Shown here: positions 16,583 to 26,092 of the stretch, one piece after another
Layout: each line of letters starts with the position of its first letter
Position numbering within the stretch: the first letter of the stretch is position 1
Assembly: GCF_012034205.1 (NCBI RefSeq)
Contig: NZ_JAATEM010000006.1
Coordinates: 124,001 to 188,000 of the forward strand
Origin: Streptomyces composti
Lineage (GTDB): Bacteria; Actinomycetota; Actinomycetes; Streptomycetales; Streptomycetaceae
Direction of reading: 5' to 3'
Length of the DNA: 64,000 nt
Notes under the pieces: model-generated
What the model was told of the DNA's origin: nothing
Seen by the model: only the letters and a program-made list of their open reading frames with translations
Databases searched by the model: none
Translations under genes and position numbers: made by a program

Positions 16583-19363
16583 TCACAGGTCCTCCATCCA
16601 CAGGTCTGCCAGGTCGGGGCCGGCCGGGGAGTCGAGCGCCTGTTCGGCCCAGATGATCTTGCCTCGGTCGGTGTAGCGGGTGCCCCAGCGGCGGGAGAGC
16701 TGGGCGACGAGGAACAGGCCGCGGCCTCCCTCGTCGGTGTAGGCGGCGCGGCGCAGGTGCGGCGAGGTGCTGGTGCCGTCGCCGACTTCGCAGATCAGGC
16801 TGTCCCGGTCGCGCAGCAGGCGCAGGCTGATGGGGCTCTTGCCGTACCGGACGGCGTTGGTGATCAGCTCGCTGACGATCAGCTCGGTGGTGAACGCGGC
16901 CTCGCCGAGGCCCCAGGACTCCAGCCTGCGGGTGGCCTCGGCGCGGACCCGGGGGACGGCGGCGGGATCGTCGGGCACCTCCCACTCGGCGACCTCGTCC
17001 GGGTCGAGCAGCCGGGTACGTGCGACGAGCAGGGCGACGTCGTCGTTGGGCCGGGTGGGCAGCATGGTGTCGAGCACCGTTTCGCAGGTGTCGTCCAGGG
17101 AGGTGCCGTGCGTCTCGGCCAGCACCTCGCTCAGCAGGCGCAGCCCGACGTCGATGTCACGGTCGCGGGTCTCGACCAGGCCGTCGGTGTAGAGGACCAG
17201 CCGGCTGCCGGCCGGCAGCCGGAGCACGGCCGTCTCCACCGGCAGTCCCCCGCCCACGCCGAGCGGCGGTGCGACGGGGATGTCGGGGAAGGTCACGGTG
17301 CCGTCGGGGGACACCAGCGCCGGCCCCGGATGCCCGGCGCGGGCCACGACGCACCGCCCGGAGACCGGGTCGTAGATCGCATACAGGCAGGTGGCACCGG
17401 TGACGGCCTCGGTGCTGCCCTCCGCCGCCGCGTCCTGGTCGATCCGGGCGATCAGGTCGTCCAGGTGGGCGAGCAGCTCGTCCGGCGGCAGGTCGAGGGC
17501 GGCGAAGTTGTGCACCGCGGTCCTCAGCCGGCCCATCGTGGCGGCGGCGTGCAGACCGTGCCCGACGACGTCGCCGACCACCAGGGCCACCCGGGCCCCG
17601 GGCAGCGGGATGACGTCGTACCAGTCGCCGCCGACCCCGGCCTGGGCGGGCAGATAGCGGTGCCCGACCTCCAGGGCGGACAGCTCGGGGAGCGCGCTGG
17701 GCAGCAGGCTGCGCTGGAGGGTGACGGCCGTGTTGTGCTCACGGGTGTAGCGGCGGGCGTTGTCGATGCACACGGCCGCCCGCGCGGCGAGCTCCTCCGC
17801 GGGGGACAGATCGTCCTGCTCGAACGGGTCCTGCTGGGAACGCCAGAACTCCACGACCCCGAGCAGCTGGCCCCGGGCCCTGAGCGGCACCGTGATCATG
17901 GAGTGGATCCCGAATTCGATGACCCGCCGGGCGCGCTCCGGGGCCTGGGCCCGCCATCCCTCGGCCTCGGCGAGGTGCCTGGCCAGGACCGGCCGCCCGG
18001 TCGCCACCCCGGTGGCCACGGGGTTGCCGGGCGCATGCTGCACCAGCGTCCCGACCGGGCTGAGCGGCGCGTCGTCCCGGATGCCCGCGGCCGCGACGCG
18101 GCGCATCGCCGTGCTCGCCTCCGTGGGTTCGCCGCCCTGCAGCACGGACTCCGCCAGCTCGACGGTGGCGTAGTCGGCGAAGCGCGGGACGGCCACCTCG
18201 GTCAGCTCCTCGGCCGTGCGCTTGATGTCGAGGGTGGTGCCGATGCGGGTGCTGGCGTCGTAGAGGAGTTGCAGGCGCCCGCCCGCCACGTCGGCCCGGC
18301 CCGCGAGGGCGCGCAGCTCGGTGGTGTCCCGCAGGGTGGCGACGCTGCCCCCGTTCGGGCCGACCGGCCGCACATTGACCGCGAGCAGGGTGTCCCCGGC
18401 GAGGAAGACCTTGTCGCTGGCGGGCCGGCCGGAACCCAGCAGTGCGGCCAGGGAAGGGTTCAGTCCGAGTTCGGTGACCGGCCTGCCCTCGGCCTCCGGC
18501 GGCAGGGAGAGCAGCCTGCGCGCCTCGTCGTTGACCAGCTGGAGCCTCCCTTCGGCGTCCAGGATGATCACGCCCTCACGGACGGCGTGCAGCACGGCGT
18601 CGTGGTGCTCGTACATGCGGGTCATCTCGACCGGCCCCAGTCCTCCGGTCTGGCGTCGCAGACGCCCGCTGACCAGTGCCGATCCGCCCGCGGCCAGCAG
18701 CAGGGCGACTCCTCCCGCGGCGAAGATCACCGGCAGCTGGTCCTGCACCACGCTGGTCACCTTGGCGACCGTGACGCCCACGGTGACCAGTCCGACGGGG
18801 TTTCCCCGCTCGTCGAAGACGGCCACCGTCGAGTCGACGGCCTTGCCCAGGCTGCTGTCGAACGTGGTCTGGTGGGGTTCGCCCTCGAGGGCCTGGCCGT
18901 AGGAGGTGGAGACGTGCTTGCCGATCTGGTCCCGGTCCGGGTGGGTCCAGCGGAAGCCGTAGGGGCTCAGCGCCACGACGTAGTCGACACCGGTCCGCTT
19001 GCGGACCGCCTCGGCATGGGGCTGCAGCGCCGCCGTCGGGTCGTCGCTCTTCATCGCCTCCGCGGTGCCCGGGGCGTTCGCGAATGCCTCGGCCGCCACC
19101 AGCGACCGGTCCCTGGCCTCCTGGATCGCCCGGTTCCTGTCCTGGATCACCAGTGCCACCACGGCCGTGGCGATGAGCAGCAGCACGACCACGAGTTGCA
19201 GCAGGAAGAACTGACCGGCGACGCTGCGCGGCTTCGCCAGCGACAGCACACGGTGGCCGGTCGAACGGTGACGGGCCGTCGGACCGGCTTCCGGCGGCCC
19301 GGCCTTCGGTGGCACGTGCTCGCCCCGTCGGCTCGCAGGGGCGTCTCGCCCGACTTTGCCCAT
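16583..19363 (-). CDS. Membrane sensor with PAS, GAF, SpoIIE phosphatase and kinase-like ATPase domains
   Basis: 926 residues. It probably controls anti-sigma/anti-anti-sigma switches in response to an external ligand. Order: basic N-terminus, TM1 (about 48-70), extracellular sCache-like domain (to about 205), TM2 (about 210-232), PAS (about 250-355, VREGVIILDAEGRLQLVND), GAF (about 370-545), PP2C/SpoIIE phosphatase (about 570-780, with GGDWYDVIPL, VGDVVGHG and YTDGLVE), and a C-terminal HATPase_c_2 domain (TTELIVSELITNAVRYG, GGRGLFLV). Joining a phosphatase and an RsbW-type kinase in one chain is common in Streptomyces. GATACT lies 6 nt before the ATG, so the message is probably leaderless. 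No partner STAS protein is in the window. Confidence 0.92.
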   Translation of the reverse strand: MGKVGRDAPASRRGEHVPPKAGPPEAGPTARHRSTGHRVLSLAKPRSVAGQFFLLQLVVVLLLIATAVVALVIQDRNRAIQEARDRSLVAAEAFANAPGTAEAMKSDDPTAALQPHAEAVRKRTGVDYVVALSPYGFRWTHPDRDQIGKHVSTSYGQALEGEPHQTTFDSSLGKAVDSTVAVFDERGNPVGLVTVGVTVAKVTSVVQDQLPVIFAAGGVALLLAAGGSALVSGRLRRQTGGLGPVEMTRMYEHHDAVLHAVREGVIILDAEGRLQLVNDEARRLLSLPPEAEGRPVTELGLNPSLAALLGSGRPASDKVFLAGDTLLAVNVRPVGPNGGSVATLRDTTELRALAGRADVAGGRLQLLYDASTRIGTTLDIKRTAEELTEVAVPRFADYATVELAESVLQGGEPTEASTAMRRVAAAGIRDDAPLSPVGTLVQHAPGNPVATGVATGRPVLARHLAEAEGWRAQAPERARRVIEFGIHSMITVPLRARGQLLGVVEFWRSQQDPFEQDDLSPAEELAARAAVCIDNARRYTREHNTAVTLQRSLLPSALPELSALEVGHRYLPAQAGVGGDWYDVIPLPGARVALVVGDVVGHGLHAAATMGRLRTAVHNFAALDLPPDELLAHLDDLIARIDQDAAAEGSTEAVTGATCLYAIYDPVSGRCVVARAGHPGPALVSPDGTVTFPDIPVAPPLGVGGGLPVETAVLRLPAGSRLVLYTDGLVETRDRDIDVGLRLLSEVLAETHGTSLDDTCETVLDTMLPTRPNDDVALLVARTRLLDPDEVAEWEVPDDPAAVPRVRAEATRRLESWGLGEAAFTTELIVSELITNAVRYGKSPISLRLLRDRDSLICEVGDGTSTSPHLRRAAYTDEGGRGLFLVAQLSRRWGTRYTDRGKIIWAEQALDSPAGPDLADLWMEDL

Positions 19364-19452
19364 TTCATCAGTATCGGTGACCTGCCCGGCGGGCGCGGTT
19401 CAGGAGGGTGGGTGCGCGGGAGGGCGCTGGAAAGACCCCCGGGGAAAGCAAT

Positions 19453-19478
19453 CAGGGACGATCTGCTGATCGTCCCTG
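19453..19478 (-). terminator. Hairpin terminator after tRNA-Leu
   Basis: A perfect 10-bp stem, CAGGGACGAT (19453-19462) with ATCGTCCCTG (19469-19478), and a 6-nt loop. It lies 25 nt past the 3' end of the tRNA on the minus strand. Confidence 0.75.
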
Positions 19479-19502
19479 CCGTGAGCCGTATGGGCTGGTG
19501 AG

Positions 19503-19587
19503 TGTCCGAGGGGGGACTTGAACCCCCACGCCCGATAAAGGGCACTAGCACCTCAAGCTAGCGCGTCTGCCATTCCGCCACCCGGAC
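19503..19587 (-). tRNA. tRNA-Leu (anticodon GAG)
   Basis: On the minus strand the 7-bp acceptor stem is GTCCGGG (rc 19581-19587) with CTCGGAC (rc 19504-19510), and the discriminator is A. The anticodon stem CTAGC/GCTAG holds the loop TTGAGGT, giving anticodon GAG, which reads CTC and CTT leucine codons. A long variable arm (class II) and the T-loop GGTTCAAGTCC are present. CCA is not encoded. Confidence 0.95.
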
Positions 19588-19728
19588 GAGGTGTACGCCG
19601 CCGGTCAGGGCTCGGCCCCGCGGCGACGTGGACAACCATACCAAGGTTTGGCAGTGCCTTTCACCTGCGTTTCCTTCACTCCGGCGGTGGTCCGGGACCG
19701 GACCGCCGGTTGCCTCTAGGGTCGCACC

Positions 19729-21060
19729 ATGAGTGACTGGACGATCACCCAGGGTCCGCTGCCGAGGCGCCGCCGACGGGCGCTGTCGCCGCTCCGGGAG
19801 CATCTGCGGGACTCGTTCTGGTTCGCACCCGTGGCGGCCATGGTGCTGGTGTTCGTGGTGTGGCTGGGCGCCGAGGAGCTGGACGTGGCGATCGTCCGGT
19901 CGCTGCAGGCGGAGCGGGACTACGACACACTGGCCGACCTGCTGCGCTTCGCGGACGACGCCCGGTCCGTGGTGAACGCCGTGAGCTCGGCGATGATGAC
20001 CTTCATCGGTGTGGTGTTCAGCATCTCGCTGGTGGCCGTGCAGATGGCGAGCGGGCAGTTCACACCCCGGGTGGTTCGGATCTTCGTCCGCAGCAAGATC
20101 ACCAAGGCGACGTTCGCCGTGTTCCTGGCGACCTTCGTGCTGACCCTGCTGGTCCTGACCACGTTCGACAGCGCCACCGACCCCCGGGTGGTCACCTCCG
20201 TGCCGCTGGTGCAGTCGGTACTCACACTGATCATGGTGGGGCTGAGCCTGCTGTTGTTCGTGGTGTACGTGAACACCACGCTGCGGATGATGCGGGTGAG
20301 CCATGTGATCGCCCGGATCGCGGCGGAGTCGTTCCGGGTGGCCGCGCTGATGCCGGTGCCGGGCAAGGCGGAGGAGCCGCCCGAGCTGGGGCCGGTGACG
20401 GCGTGGGTGGCGCACGAGGGGCGCGCGGGTGTGCTGCGGGATGTGCGAGTGGCGCGGCTGGTACGGGTGGCTCGGGCGCACGGGGTGGTGCTGCGGCTGA
20501 TGCCGCGCATCGGGGATTTCGTGGTGCCGGGCACGCCGGTGCTGGCGGTGCACGGCGGCAAGGCTCCGCGGCGCGGGGCACTCCGGCGTGCCCTGGGGGT
20601 CGGCGTGGAGCGGACGTTCCATCTGGATGTGGCGTTCGGGCTGCGGCAGTTGTCGGACATCGCGCTGCGGGCGCTGTCCGCCGCGATCAACGATCCGACG
20701 ACGGCGGTGCAGGCGCTGGACCGGATCGTGCAGCTGCTGACCGCGCTGTCGCGGCGGCCGCTGGACACCGTGGTGCACCGTGACCGGACAGGTGAGGTGC
20801 GGCTGGTGCAGCCGGTGCCGGGATGGGAGGAGCTGGTGGACCTGGGGCTGACGGAGGTCCGCGTGTGCGGGTCGGGGGTGCCGCAGGTGACGCGGCGGCT
20901 GATGGCCGGCCTGGAGGATCTGCTGCTGCTCGCCCCTCAGGAGCGTCGGGAGCCGCTGCTGCGCCACCGTGACCTGCTGCGGCAGGCCGTGGAGCGGGCG
21001 GCCGGTACGGCGGAGGAGCGGGAGTTCGCGCTCCGGCCGGACCGGCAGGGGATCGGCTGA
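19729..21060 (+). CDS. DUF2254 integral membrane protein
   Basis: 443 residues. Matches the DUF2254 family: four hydrophobic segments in the first half (about 30-50, 88-110, 128-150, 165-185), with FIGVVFSISLVAVQMASGQFTPRV between them, the hallmark of the family. The cytoplasmic half ends with ALRALSAAINDPTTAVQALDRI, also typical. Function is unknown. TAGGGT lies 6 nt before the ATG, so it is probably leaderless. It stands alone, divergent from the tRNA. Confidence 0.9.
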   Translation: MSDWTITQGPLPRRRRRALSPLREHLRDSFWFAPVAAMVLVFVVWLGAEELDVAIVRSLQAERDYDTLADLLRFADDARSVVNAVSSAMMTFIGVVFSISLVAVQMASGQFTPRVVRIFVRSKITKATFAVFLATFVLTLLVLTTFDSATDPRVVTSVPLVQSVLTLIMVGLSLLLFVVYVNTTLRMMRVSHVIARIAAESFRVAALMPVPGKAEEPPELGPVTAWVAHEGRAGVLRDVRVARLVRVARAHGVVLRLMPRIGDFVVPGTPVLAVHGGKAPRRGALRRALGVGVERTFHLDVAFGLRQLSDIALRALSAAINDPTTAVQALDRIVQLLTALSRRPLDTVVHRDRTGEVRLVQPVPGWEELVDLGLTEVRVCGSGVPQVTRRLMAGLEDLLLLAPQERREPLLRHRDLLRQAVERAAGTAEEREFALRPDRQGIG

Positions 21061-21147
21061 GCCGGGGGCGCCGGCGAGGGGCTCAGCCGGAAGGGCGCGC
21101 GGTGGTGCCGGCGTCGCGCTGCGGGCCCGTTCGTGGGCTCCTTGCGA

Positions 21148-21199
21148 GCGGGCGGCCCCGTCCGCCGGGCGGAAAGACCCGGTGAACGGGGCCGCCCGC
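21148..21199. terminator. Terminator between DUF2254 and the isomerase gene
   Basis: A 14-bp inverted repeat, GCGGGCGGCCCCGT (21148-21161) with ACGGGGCCGCCCGC (21186-21199), and a 24-nt loop. It lies between two convergent genes. The remaining 270 bp of this gap hold nothing else I can name. Confidence 0.7.
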
Positions 21200-21330
21200 C
21201 GCGGCGGACGGGCGGCGCCGTGACGCCTCTCGGGCCGGTGGCCGTCGGGCGTCGTGGCACCGGTGACCGGCCGGCGGTGCGTGACGTGGTCCCGGTCCGG
21301 TGGCCGTCGGCGCGTCACGCCGCTGGCAGG

Positions 21331-22551
21331 TCAGCAGCGGCGCTTGCGCAGGGCGGCCATGTTGTCGTAGCCGATCTTCGCGAAGCGCAGTGACTGGCCG
21401 GCGTCGGTGGAGCTGGGCGCGTTGTCCTGCTCGACCATCGGGTTGTGGTAGTTCCGTTGCCCCACACGGCTGAAGAAGGTGCGGTAGTCGATGTCGCCGG
21501 TGCCGAACGGGACCATGTCGTAGCCCATGCCGTTGGTCTCGTTGCGGGTGCCGTCCTTGGCGTGGAACAGCGGGTAGCGCTTGTTGTGGCGGGCGACCAG
21601 GCCGGCCGGGTCGAAGATGTTCCTGCGCTGGGTGCCGTCGTGGGCGGTGTAGGTGTGGAACTTGTACTGGGCCACGTGCGCCCAGTAGATGTCCATCTCC
21701 AGCCAGACGCGCTTGGGGTCGGTGACCTTCAGGAAGTACTCCAGCTTGCGGATGCCGGAACTGCGGGTGGGCCGGCCCTGGTCGTCGAGCGGACCGCCGT
21801 CCAGCAGGAAGCCGTAGGCGGCGTCGTGGTTGTGGGTGTAGAGCTTGATGCCCTCGCGGCGGGCGATCTCGCCGAGGGTGTTCCACTTCTCCGCGGCGAC
21901 GTCCCAGTCGGCCCGGTAGGGGCTGTCGGTGGGGTCGCCGCCGGTGCCCATGTGGGGCATGCCGAGGATGTTGGCGATCTCCAGGTGCTGTTTGAAGGTG
22001 TCCAGGTCGCTCTTGGTCAGCGGCCAGGACGGCGGGATGAATCCGTGGTTGCCCTGGGCGCGCAGGCCGTGGTCCTCGAGCCAGCCGCGCAGCAGCCGGG
22101 CGCCCTTGACGGTGCCCAGGTCGGCGCCGCCGGGGGCGTTGGGGTGCTGGGTGTAGCCGGCGAACTCGACCTGGCGGTATCCGTGGCGGGAGAGTTCTTT
22201 GAAGACCTCGCGGAAGCCGGAGGGCAGATCGGTGGAGAGCGGGTCGCGGCCGGTGGCGTCCCTGACGGTGTAGAGGATGATGCCGCGCTTGTGGGCGGGG
22301 ACGAGCACCTGACCGCCGTGGCCCTGGCCCTTGCCGTGGCCGTGGCCTCGCTCGTGGTCCTGGGCGGCGAAGGCCGGGGAGGCGCCGAGGACGGGGGCGG
22401 CGACGGCGGCGCCGGCGGCTGCGGTGCAGGTGGACAGGAAGCGGCGGCGGCCGATGCCGAGCCGGCGTCTGAGGGCCTCGTCGGGGCCGGCGGCGGATGC
22501 CGCGCCGGCGACTGGGATGTCGTCCTGCGAAGGGTTCGAGAAGTGACTCAC
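21331..22551 (-). CDS. Tat-exported sugar phosphate isomerase/epimerase-like protein
   Basis: 406 residues from GTG (rc 22549-22551). A twin-arginine signal (GRRRFLSTCTAAAGAAVAAP, about residues 35-60) means folding before export, which suits a metal enzyme. A His/Gly-rich stretch (HERGHGHGKGQGHGG) follows and may bind metal. The rest is a xylose-isomerase-like TIM barrel (AP endonuclease family 2): YRQVEFAGYTQ, IKLYTHNHDAAYG, VWLEMDIYWAH, YPLFHAKDG. Similar secreted enzymes act on keto-sugars, but the substrate is unknown. It is the last gene of the Ebo-type block, 77 bp after the phosphodiesterase. Confidence 0.88.
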   Translation of the reverse strand: MSHFSNPSQDDIPVAGAASAAGPDEALRRRLGIGRRRFLSTCTAAAGAAVAAPVLGASPAFAAQDHERGHGHGKGQGHGGQVLVPAHKRGIILYTVRDATGRDPLSTDLPSGFREVFKELSRHGYRQVEFAGYTQHPNAPGGADLGTVKGARLLRGWLEDHGLRAQGNHGFIPPSWPLTKSDLDTFKQHLEIANILGMPHMGTGGDPTDSPYRADWDVAAEKWNTLGEIARREGIKLYTHNHDAAYGFLLDGGPLDDQGRPTRSSGIRKLEYFLKVTDPKRVWLEMDIYWAHVAQYKFHTYTAHDGTQRRNIFDPAGLVARHNKRYPLFHAKDGTRNETNGMGYDMVPFGTGDIDYRTFFSRVGQRNYHNPMVEQDNAPSSTDAGQSLRFAKIGYDNMAALRKRRC

Positions 22552-22628
22552 GGGTGCCTGCCTTCTTCGTCGTTGCTGCCGCCGGTGGCACCGGCGGCGG
22601 GCCGTTGTCAGTGCCGTGTGTTTCACTC

Positions 22629-24074
22629 TCAGTAGTCGGATCTCGCGGGCGGTGCGTCGGCGAGTCCGGCCAGCCTGAGCAGCAGTGACTTGACATCGGT
22701 GGCCGCTACGCGGTCTCCGACAGCGCGGGGGGTGGAGCAGATGAGGAGCGGACCGTCGTCGTCGCTCGCGGGGAGGCGGCCGTGGCTGCCGCGAACAGGT
22801 GAGGGATCCAGGGGCACGACCGCCATGCGGTAGCGCATGCCGAGCTTCTTGCGCGCCAGTGCGGTGGCCGCCTTGACCTTCACATAGGGGTCCTGGGGGT
22901 CCATGAACAGCTCGACCGGGTCGTAGCCGGGTTTGCGGTGGATCTCGACGAGCTGCGCGAAGTCGGGCGCGCGGGCGTCGTCGAGCCAGTAGTAGTACGT
23001 GAACCAGGCGTCGGGTTCGGCGACGGCGACGAGTTCGCCGGCCCGCGGGTGGTCGAGGTGGTGGGCCTTCTTGCCCTCGTCGTCGAGGAGACGGCCGATG
23101 CCTGGCAGGCCCTCGAGGGCTTCCCTGGTGGCGTCCAGGTCCTCGGGCCGGCGCACATAGACATGGGCGATCTGGTGGTCGGCGACGGCGAAGGCGCGGG
23201 AGGCCATCGGGTCGAGGTACTCCATGCCGTCCTGGGTGTGCACCTCCAGCAGTCCGGCGCGGCGCAGGGCGCGGTTGATGTCCACGGGCCGGCTGACGCG
23301 GGTGATGCCGTACTCGGACAGCGCGACGACGGTGCGTCCCTCGGCGCGGGCGTCGTCGAGGAGCGGGGCGAGGGCGGCGTCCAGGTCGGTGGCGGCCTGG
23401 AGGGAGCGGGGGTCGTCGGGGCCGTGGCGCTGCAGGTCGTAGTCGAGGTGCGGGAGGTAGCAGAGGGTGAGATCGGGGGTGCGGGTGCGGTTGATGTGCC
23501 GGGTGGCGTCGATGATCCACTGGCTGGAGACCAGGTCGGCGCCGGGTCCCCAGAAGTGGAAGAGGGGGAAGGTGCCGAACTTCTCGGTGAGTTCGTCGTG
23601 CAGGGACGGCGGGCGGGTGTAGCAGTCGGGTTCCTTGCGGCCGTCGGCGTAGTAGACCGGGCGGGGGGTGACGGTGATGTCGGTGTCGGCGCCCATGGCG
23701 TACCACCAGCAGATGTTGGCGACGGTGTAGCCGGGGTGGGCGCGGCGGGCGGCGTCCCAGAGCTTGTCGCCGGAGACGAGTCCGTTGTGCTGCCGCCACA
23801 GCAGGACCTCGCCGAGTTCGCGGAAGTACCAGCCGTTGCCGACGATGCCGTGCTCGGAGGGCATCGTGCCGGTGAGGAAGGTGGACTGGGCGGCGCAGGT
23901 GACGGCGGGCAGAACGGTGCCGAGTGGAGCGCGGGAGCCCTTCTGGCCGAGCGCCTTGAGGTTCGGCATGTGGTCGAGCAGGCGGGGGGTGAGGCCCACG
24001 ACGTCGAGGACGAGCAGCGGGGTGGGACCGGTGGTGCGGCCGCGGTCGCCGGTGGTGTGCGCTCCGGTGGTCAT
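22629..24074 (-). CDS. EboF-like nucleotide pyrophosphatase/phosphodiesterase (alkaline phosphatase superfamily)
   Basis: 481 residues. Alkaline phosphatase superfamily, type I phosphodiesterase branch: LLVLDVVGLTPRLLDHMPN with the metal Asp near the start, then PAVTCAAQSTFLTGTMPSEHGIVGNGW, which carries the nucleophile Thr, and later YLPHLDYDLQRHGPDD. There is no signal peptide, so it acts in the cytoplasm. Its ATG overlaps the stop of the EboE gene (ATGA at 24071-24074), so the two are translationally coupled. In ebo clusters this position is filled by EboF, whose job is not established. Removal of a phosphate or nucleotidyl group from the pathway product is an inference from the fold. Confidence 0.88.
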   Translation of the reverse strand: MTTGAHTTGDRGRTTGPTPLLVLDVVGLTPRLLDHMPNLKALGQKGSRAPLGTVLPAVTCAAQSTFLTGTMPSEHGIVGNGWYFRELGEVLLWRQHNGLVSGDKLWDAARRAHPGYTVANICWWYAMGADTDITVTPRPVYYADGRKEPDCYTRPPSLHDELTEKFGTFPLFHFWGPGADLVSSQWIIDATRHINRTRTPDLTLCYLPHLDYDLQRHGPDDPRSLQAATDLDAALAPLLDDARAEGRTVVALSEYGITRVSRPVDINRALRRAGLLEVHTQDGMEYLDPMASRAFAVADHQIAHVYVRRPEDLDATREALEGLPGIGRLLDDEGKKAHHLDHPRAGELVAVAEPDAWFTYYYWLDDARAPDFAQLVEIHRKPGYDPVELFMDPQDPYVKVKAATALARKKLGMRYRMAVVPLDPSPVRGSHGRLPASDDDGPLLICSTPRAVGDRVAATDVKSLLLRLAGLADAPPARSDY

Positions 24075-25240
24075 GGCAGCTCCTTCAGGCCGAGGTCGGT
24101 CAGCAGGTCGCGGGCGAGGGTGAGCTCGGCGGCGATGCCGTCGGTGAGCTGGGTGCGGGCGCGGGGCCGCAGCTCGGGCGGGAGGGCCTGCCAGGTGTAG
24201 GTCTCGACCTCCAGGTGGCCGGTGAGCGGGTGCGGTCCGCCGACGAGCCGGGTGAGCGTGTCCTTCAGGACGTCGAGTGTGGAGGTGAGGGGCGTGGCGG
24301 GGGCCGCGTGCAGCGGGACGTGGAAGTGGGCGCGCCAGGGCGCCGTGTCGGGGAGGGCGTCGCCGGTGAGGGCCTCGTCGAGGTCGTCGGTGCCGCGCAG
24401 TCCTGCGGCGGTGAGGGTGCGGGTCTGGTGCAGGAAGCGGGGTTCGGCGAAGGCGGCGAGGCTGTCGCGGACTTCGGGCTCGTGGGGGTGTTCGGCGTGC
24501 AGGGCGGCGGAGAGCTGGGACTTGACGACGGGGACGCGGGCCTCGGTGAGGGCGTCCAGGGCGGTGTGCGGGTCTTCGAAGGAGGTGGCGAGGTGGCAGG
24601 TGTCGACGCAGATGCCGATGCGGTGGTGGCCGATGCCGGTGAGCGGGGTGATGGCGTCCCGGGTGGTCTCCACGACGCAGCCCGGCTCGGGCTCCAGGGC
24701 GACGCGGATGGAGCGGCCGGTCAGTTCCTGCAGGGCGTCGAGGCGTTCGGCGAGGGTGAGCAGCGCTGCGCGGGCCTTGTCGGCGCGGGTGTCGTCGTAG
24801 GCGGTGCGCCAGGCCAGCGGCAGGGTGGAGATGCTGCCGTCGGTGACGTCGTCGGGCAGCAGGCCGGCCAGGACGCGGGCGAGGGAGGTGGTGTGCTCGA
24901 GCCGCTCGGGGTCTGCCCAGTCGGGTTTGTAGACGCGGTACTTGACCTCCTCGGCGCCGAAGCCTTCGTAGGGGAAGCCGTTGAGGGTGACGACCTCGAG
25001 GCCTCGCCGGTCGAGTTCGGTGCGCAGGCCGCGCAGCGCGGCGGGGTCGGTGACCAGGGCGTGGGCGGCGTCGCGGGCGAGCCACAGGCCGATGCCGAGG
25101 CGGTCGCGGCCCAGGCGGCGGCGGACCGGCTCGCAGTGGTCGCGGAGCTGGGCGAGGACACCGTCGAGGGTCTCGGCGGGGTGGACATTGGTGCAGTAGG
25201 CGAGGTGGACGGTGGTGCCGTCGGGGTGCCGGAAGCGCAT
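24071..25240 (-). CDS. eboE: EboE-family TIM-barrel protein
   Basis: 389 residues, recognised as the 'metabolite traffic protein EboE' family: YCTNVHPAETLDGVLAQL at the start, TLNGFPYEGFGAEEVKYRVYKPDW, RVALEPEPGCVVETT and GICVDTCHLATSFEDP. The fold is a xylose-isomerase-type TIM barrel, so isomerase or epimerase chemistry is possible, but none has been shown to my knowledge. The ATG is at rc 25238-25240, 3 nt after the TatD-like gene. The ebo genes are known from cyanobacteria (export of a scytonemin precursor) and from Pseudomonas (edb). Confidence 0.88.
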   Translation of the reverse strand: MRFRHPDGTTVHLAYCTNVHPAETLDGVLAQLRDHCEPVRRRLGRDRLGIGLWLARDAAHALVTDPAALRGLRTELDRRGLEVVTLNGFPYEGFGAEEVKYRVYKPDWADPERLEHTTSLARVLAGLLPDDVTDGSISTLPLAWRTAYDDTRADKARAALLTLAERLDALQELTGRSIRVALEPEPGCVVETTRDAITPLTGIGHHRIGICVDTCHLATSFEDPHTALDALTEARVPVVKSQLSAALHAEHPHEPEVRDSLAAFAEPRFLHQTRTLTAAGLRGTDDLDEALTGDALPDTAPWRAHFHVPLHAAPATPLTSTLDVLKDTLTRLVGGPHPLTGHLEVETYTWQALPPELRPRARTQLTDGIAAELTLARDLLTDLGLKELP

Positions 25241-25243
25241 GGC

Positions 25244-26092
25244 TCACTCCCCGCCGCGCAGGATGGAGTTGCCCTCGTGGGTGGCGCCGGTGTCGGCGAC
25301 CTCGAGGTCCAGACGGCCGCTGAGCCCGTAGAAGGCGACGGGGTTGCGCCACATGACCTGGTCGACGTCGTCCTCGGTGAAGCCCTCGGCGAGCATCAGG
25401 TCGGCGACCCTGCGGGTCTTCAGCGGGTCGCTCTTGCCCCAGTCGGCGGCGGAGTTGACCAGGACGCGGTCGGTTCCGCAGGTGCGCAGGACGGCGACCA
25501 TCCGCTTCTCGTCCATCTTGGTGTCGGGATAGACGGAGAAGCCGAGCCAGCAGCCGCTGTCCCTGGCCTCCTTGACGGTGGTCTCGTTGAGGTGGTCGAC
25601 CAGCACCCGGTCCGGGGGCAGGGCGGACTCGCGGACCACGTCGAGGGTGCGGCGCAGTCCGGCGAGCTTGTCGCGGTGCGGGGTGTGCACCAGGGCGGGC
25701 AGGCCGTGGTCGGCGGCGAGCTGCAGCTGGGCGGCGAGGGCGGTGTCCTCGGCGGGGGTCATGGAGTCGTAGCCGATCTCGCCGACGGCGACCACCTTGT
25801 CCTTGACCAGGTACCGGGGCAGTTCGTCGAGGACGGGGGTGCAGCGGGGGTCGTTGGCCTCCTTGGGGTTGAGGGCGAGGGTGCAGTGGTGGGCGATGCC
25901 GTACTGGGCGGCGCGGAAGGGTTCCCAGCCGAGGAGGGAGTCGAAGTAGTCGAGGAACGAGGCCGGGGAGGTGCGGGGCTGGCCGAGCCAGAAGGAGGGT
26001 TCGACGACGGCGCGGACGCCGGCGGCGTACATGGCCTCGTAGTCGTCGGTGGTGCGCGAGGTCATGTGGATGTGGGGGTCGAAGATGCGCAT
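25244..26092 (-). CDS. eboB: TatD-like metal-dependent hydrolase (EboB type)
   Basis: 282 residues from ATG (rc 26090-26092). Amidohydrolase/TatD fold: the metal motif DPHIHMTSR at the very start, then HHCTLALNPKEAND, VAVGEIGYDSMTP, PALVHTPHRDK, VLVDHLNE and VLVNSAADWGKSDP. These give the set of His, Glu and Asp ligands. Its ATG overlaps the stop of the EboA gene (TGATG). Substrate unknown; in ebo clusters the EboB position is filled by such a protein. Confidence 0.87.
   Translation of the reverse strand: MRIFDPHIHMTSRTTDDYEAMYAAGVRAVVEPSFWLGQPRTSPASFLDYFDSLLGWEPFRAAQYGIAHHCTLALNPKEANDPRCTPVLDELPRYLVKDKVVAVGEIGYDSMTPAEDTALAAQLQLAADHGLPALVHTPHRDKLAGLRRTLDVVRESALPPDRVLVDHLNETTVKEARDSGCWLGFSVYPDTKMDEKRMVAVLRTCGTDRVLVNSAADWGKSDPLKTRRVADLMLAEGFTEDDVDQVMWRNPVAFYGLSGRLDLEVADTGATHEGNSILRGGE

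Noticed and set aside
19503..19587. Integration site for a mobile element at the tRNA-Leu gene
   Set aside because: No integrase gene and no second copy of the tRNA 3' end within the window.
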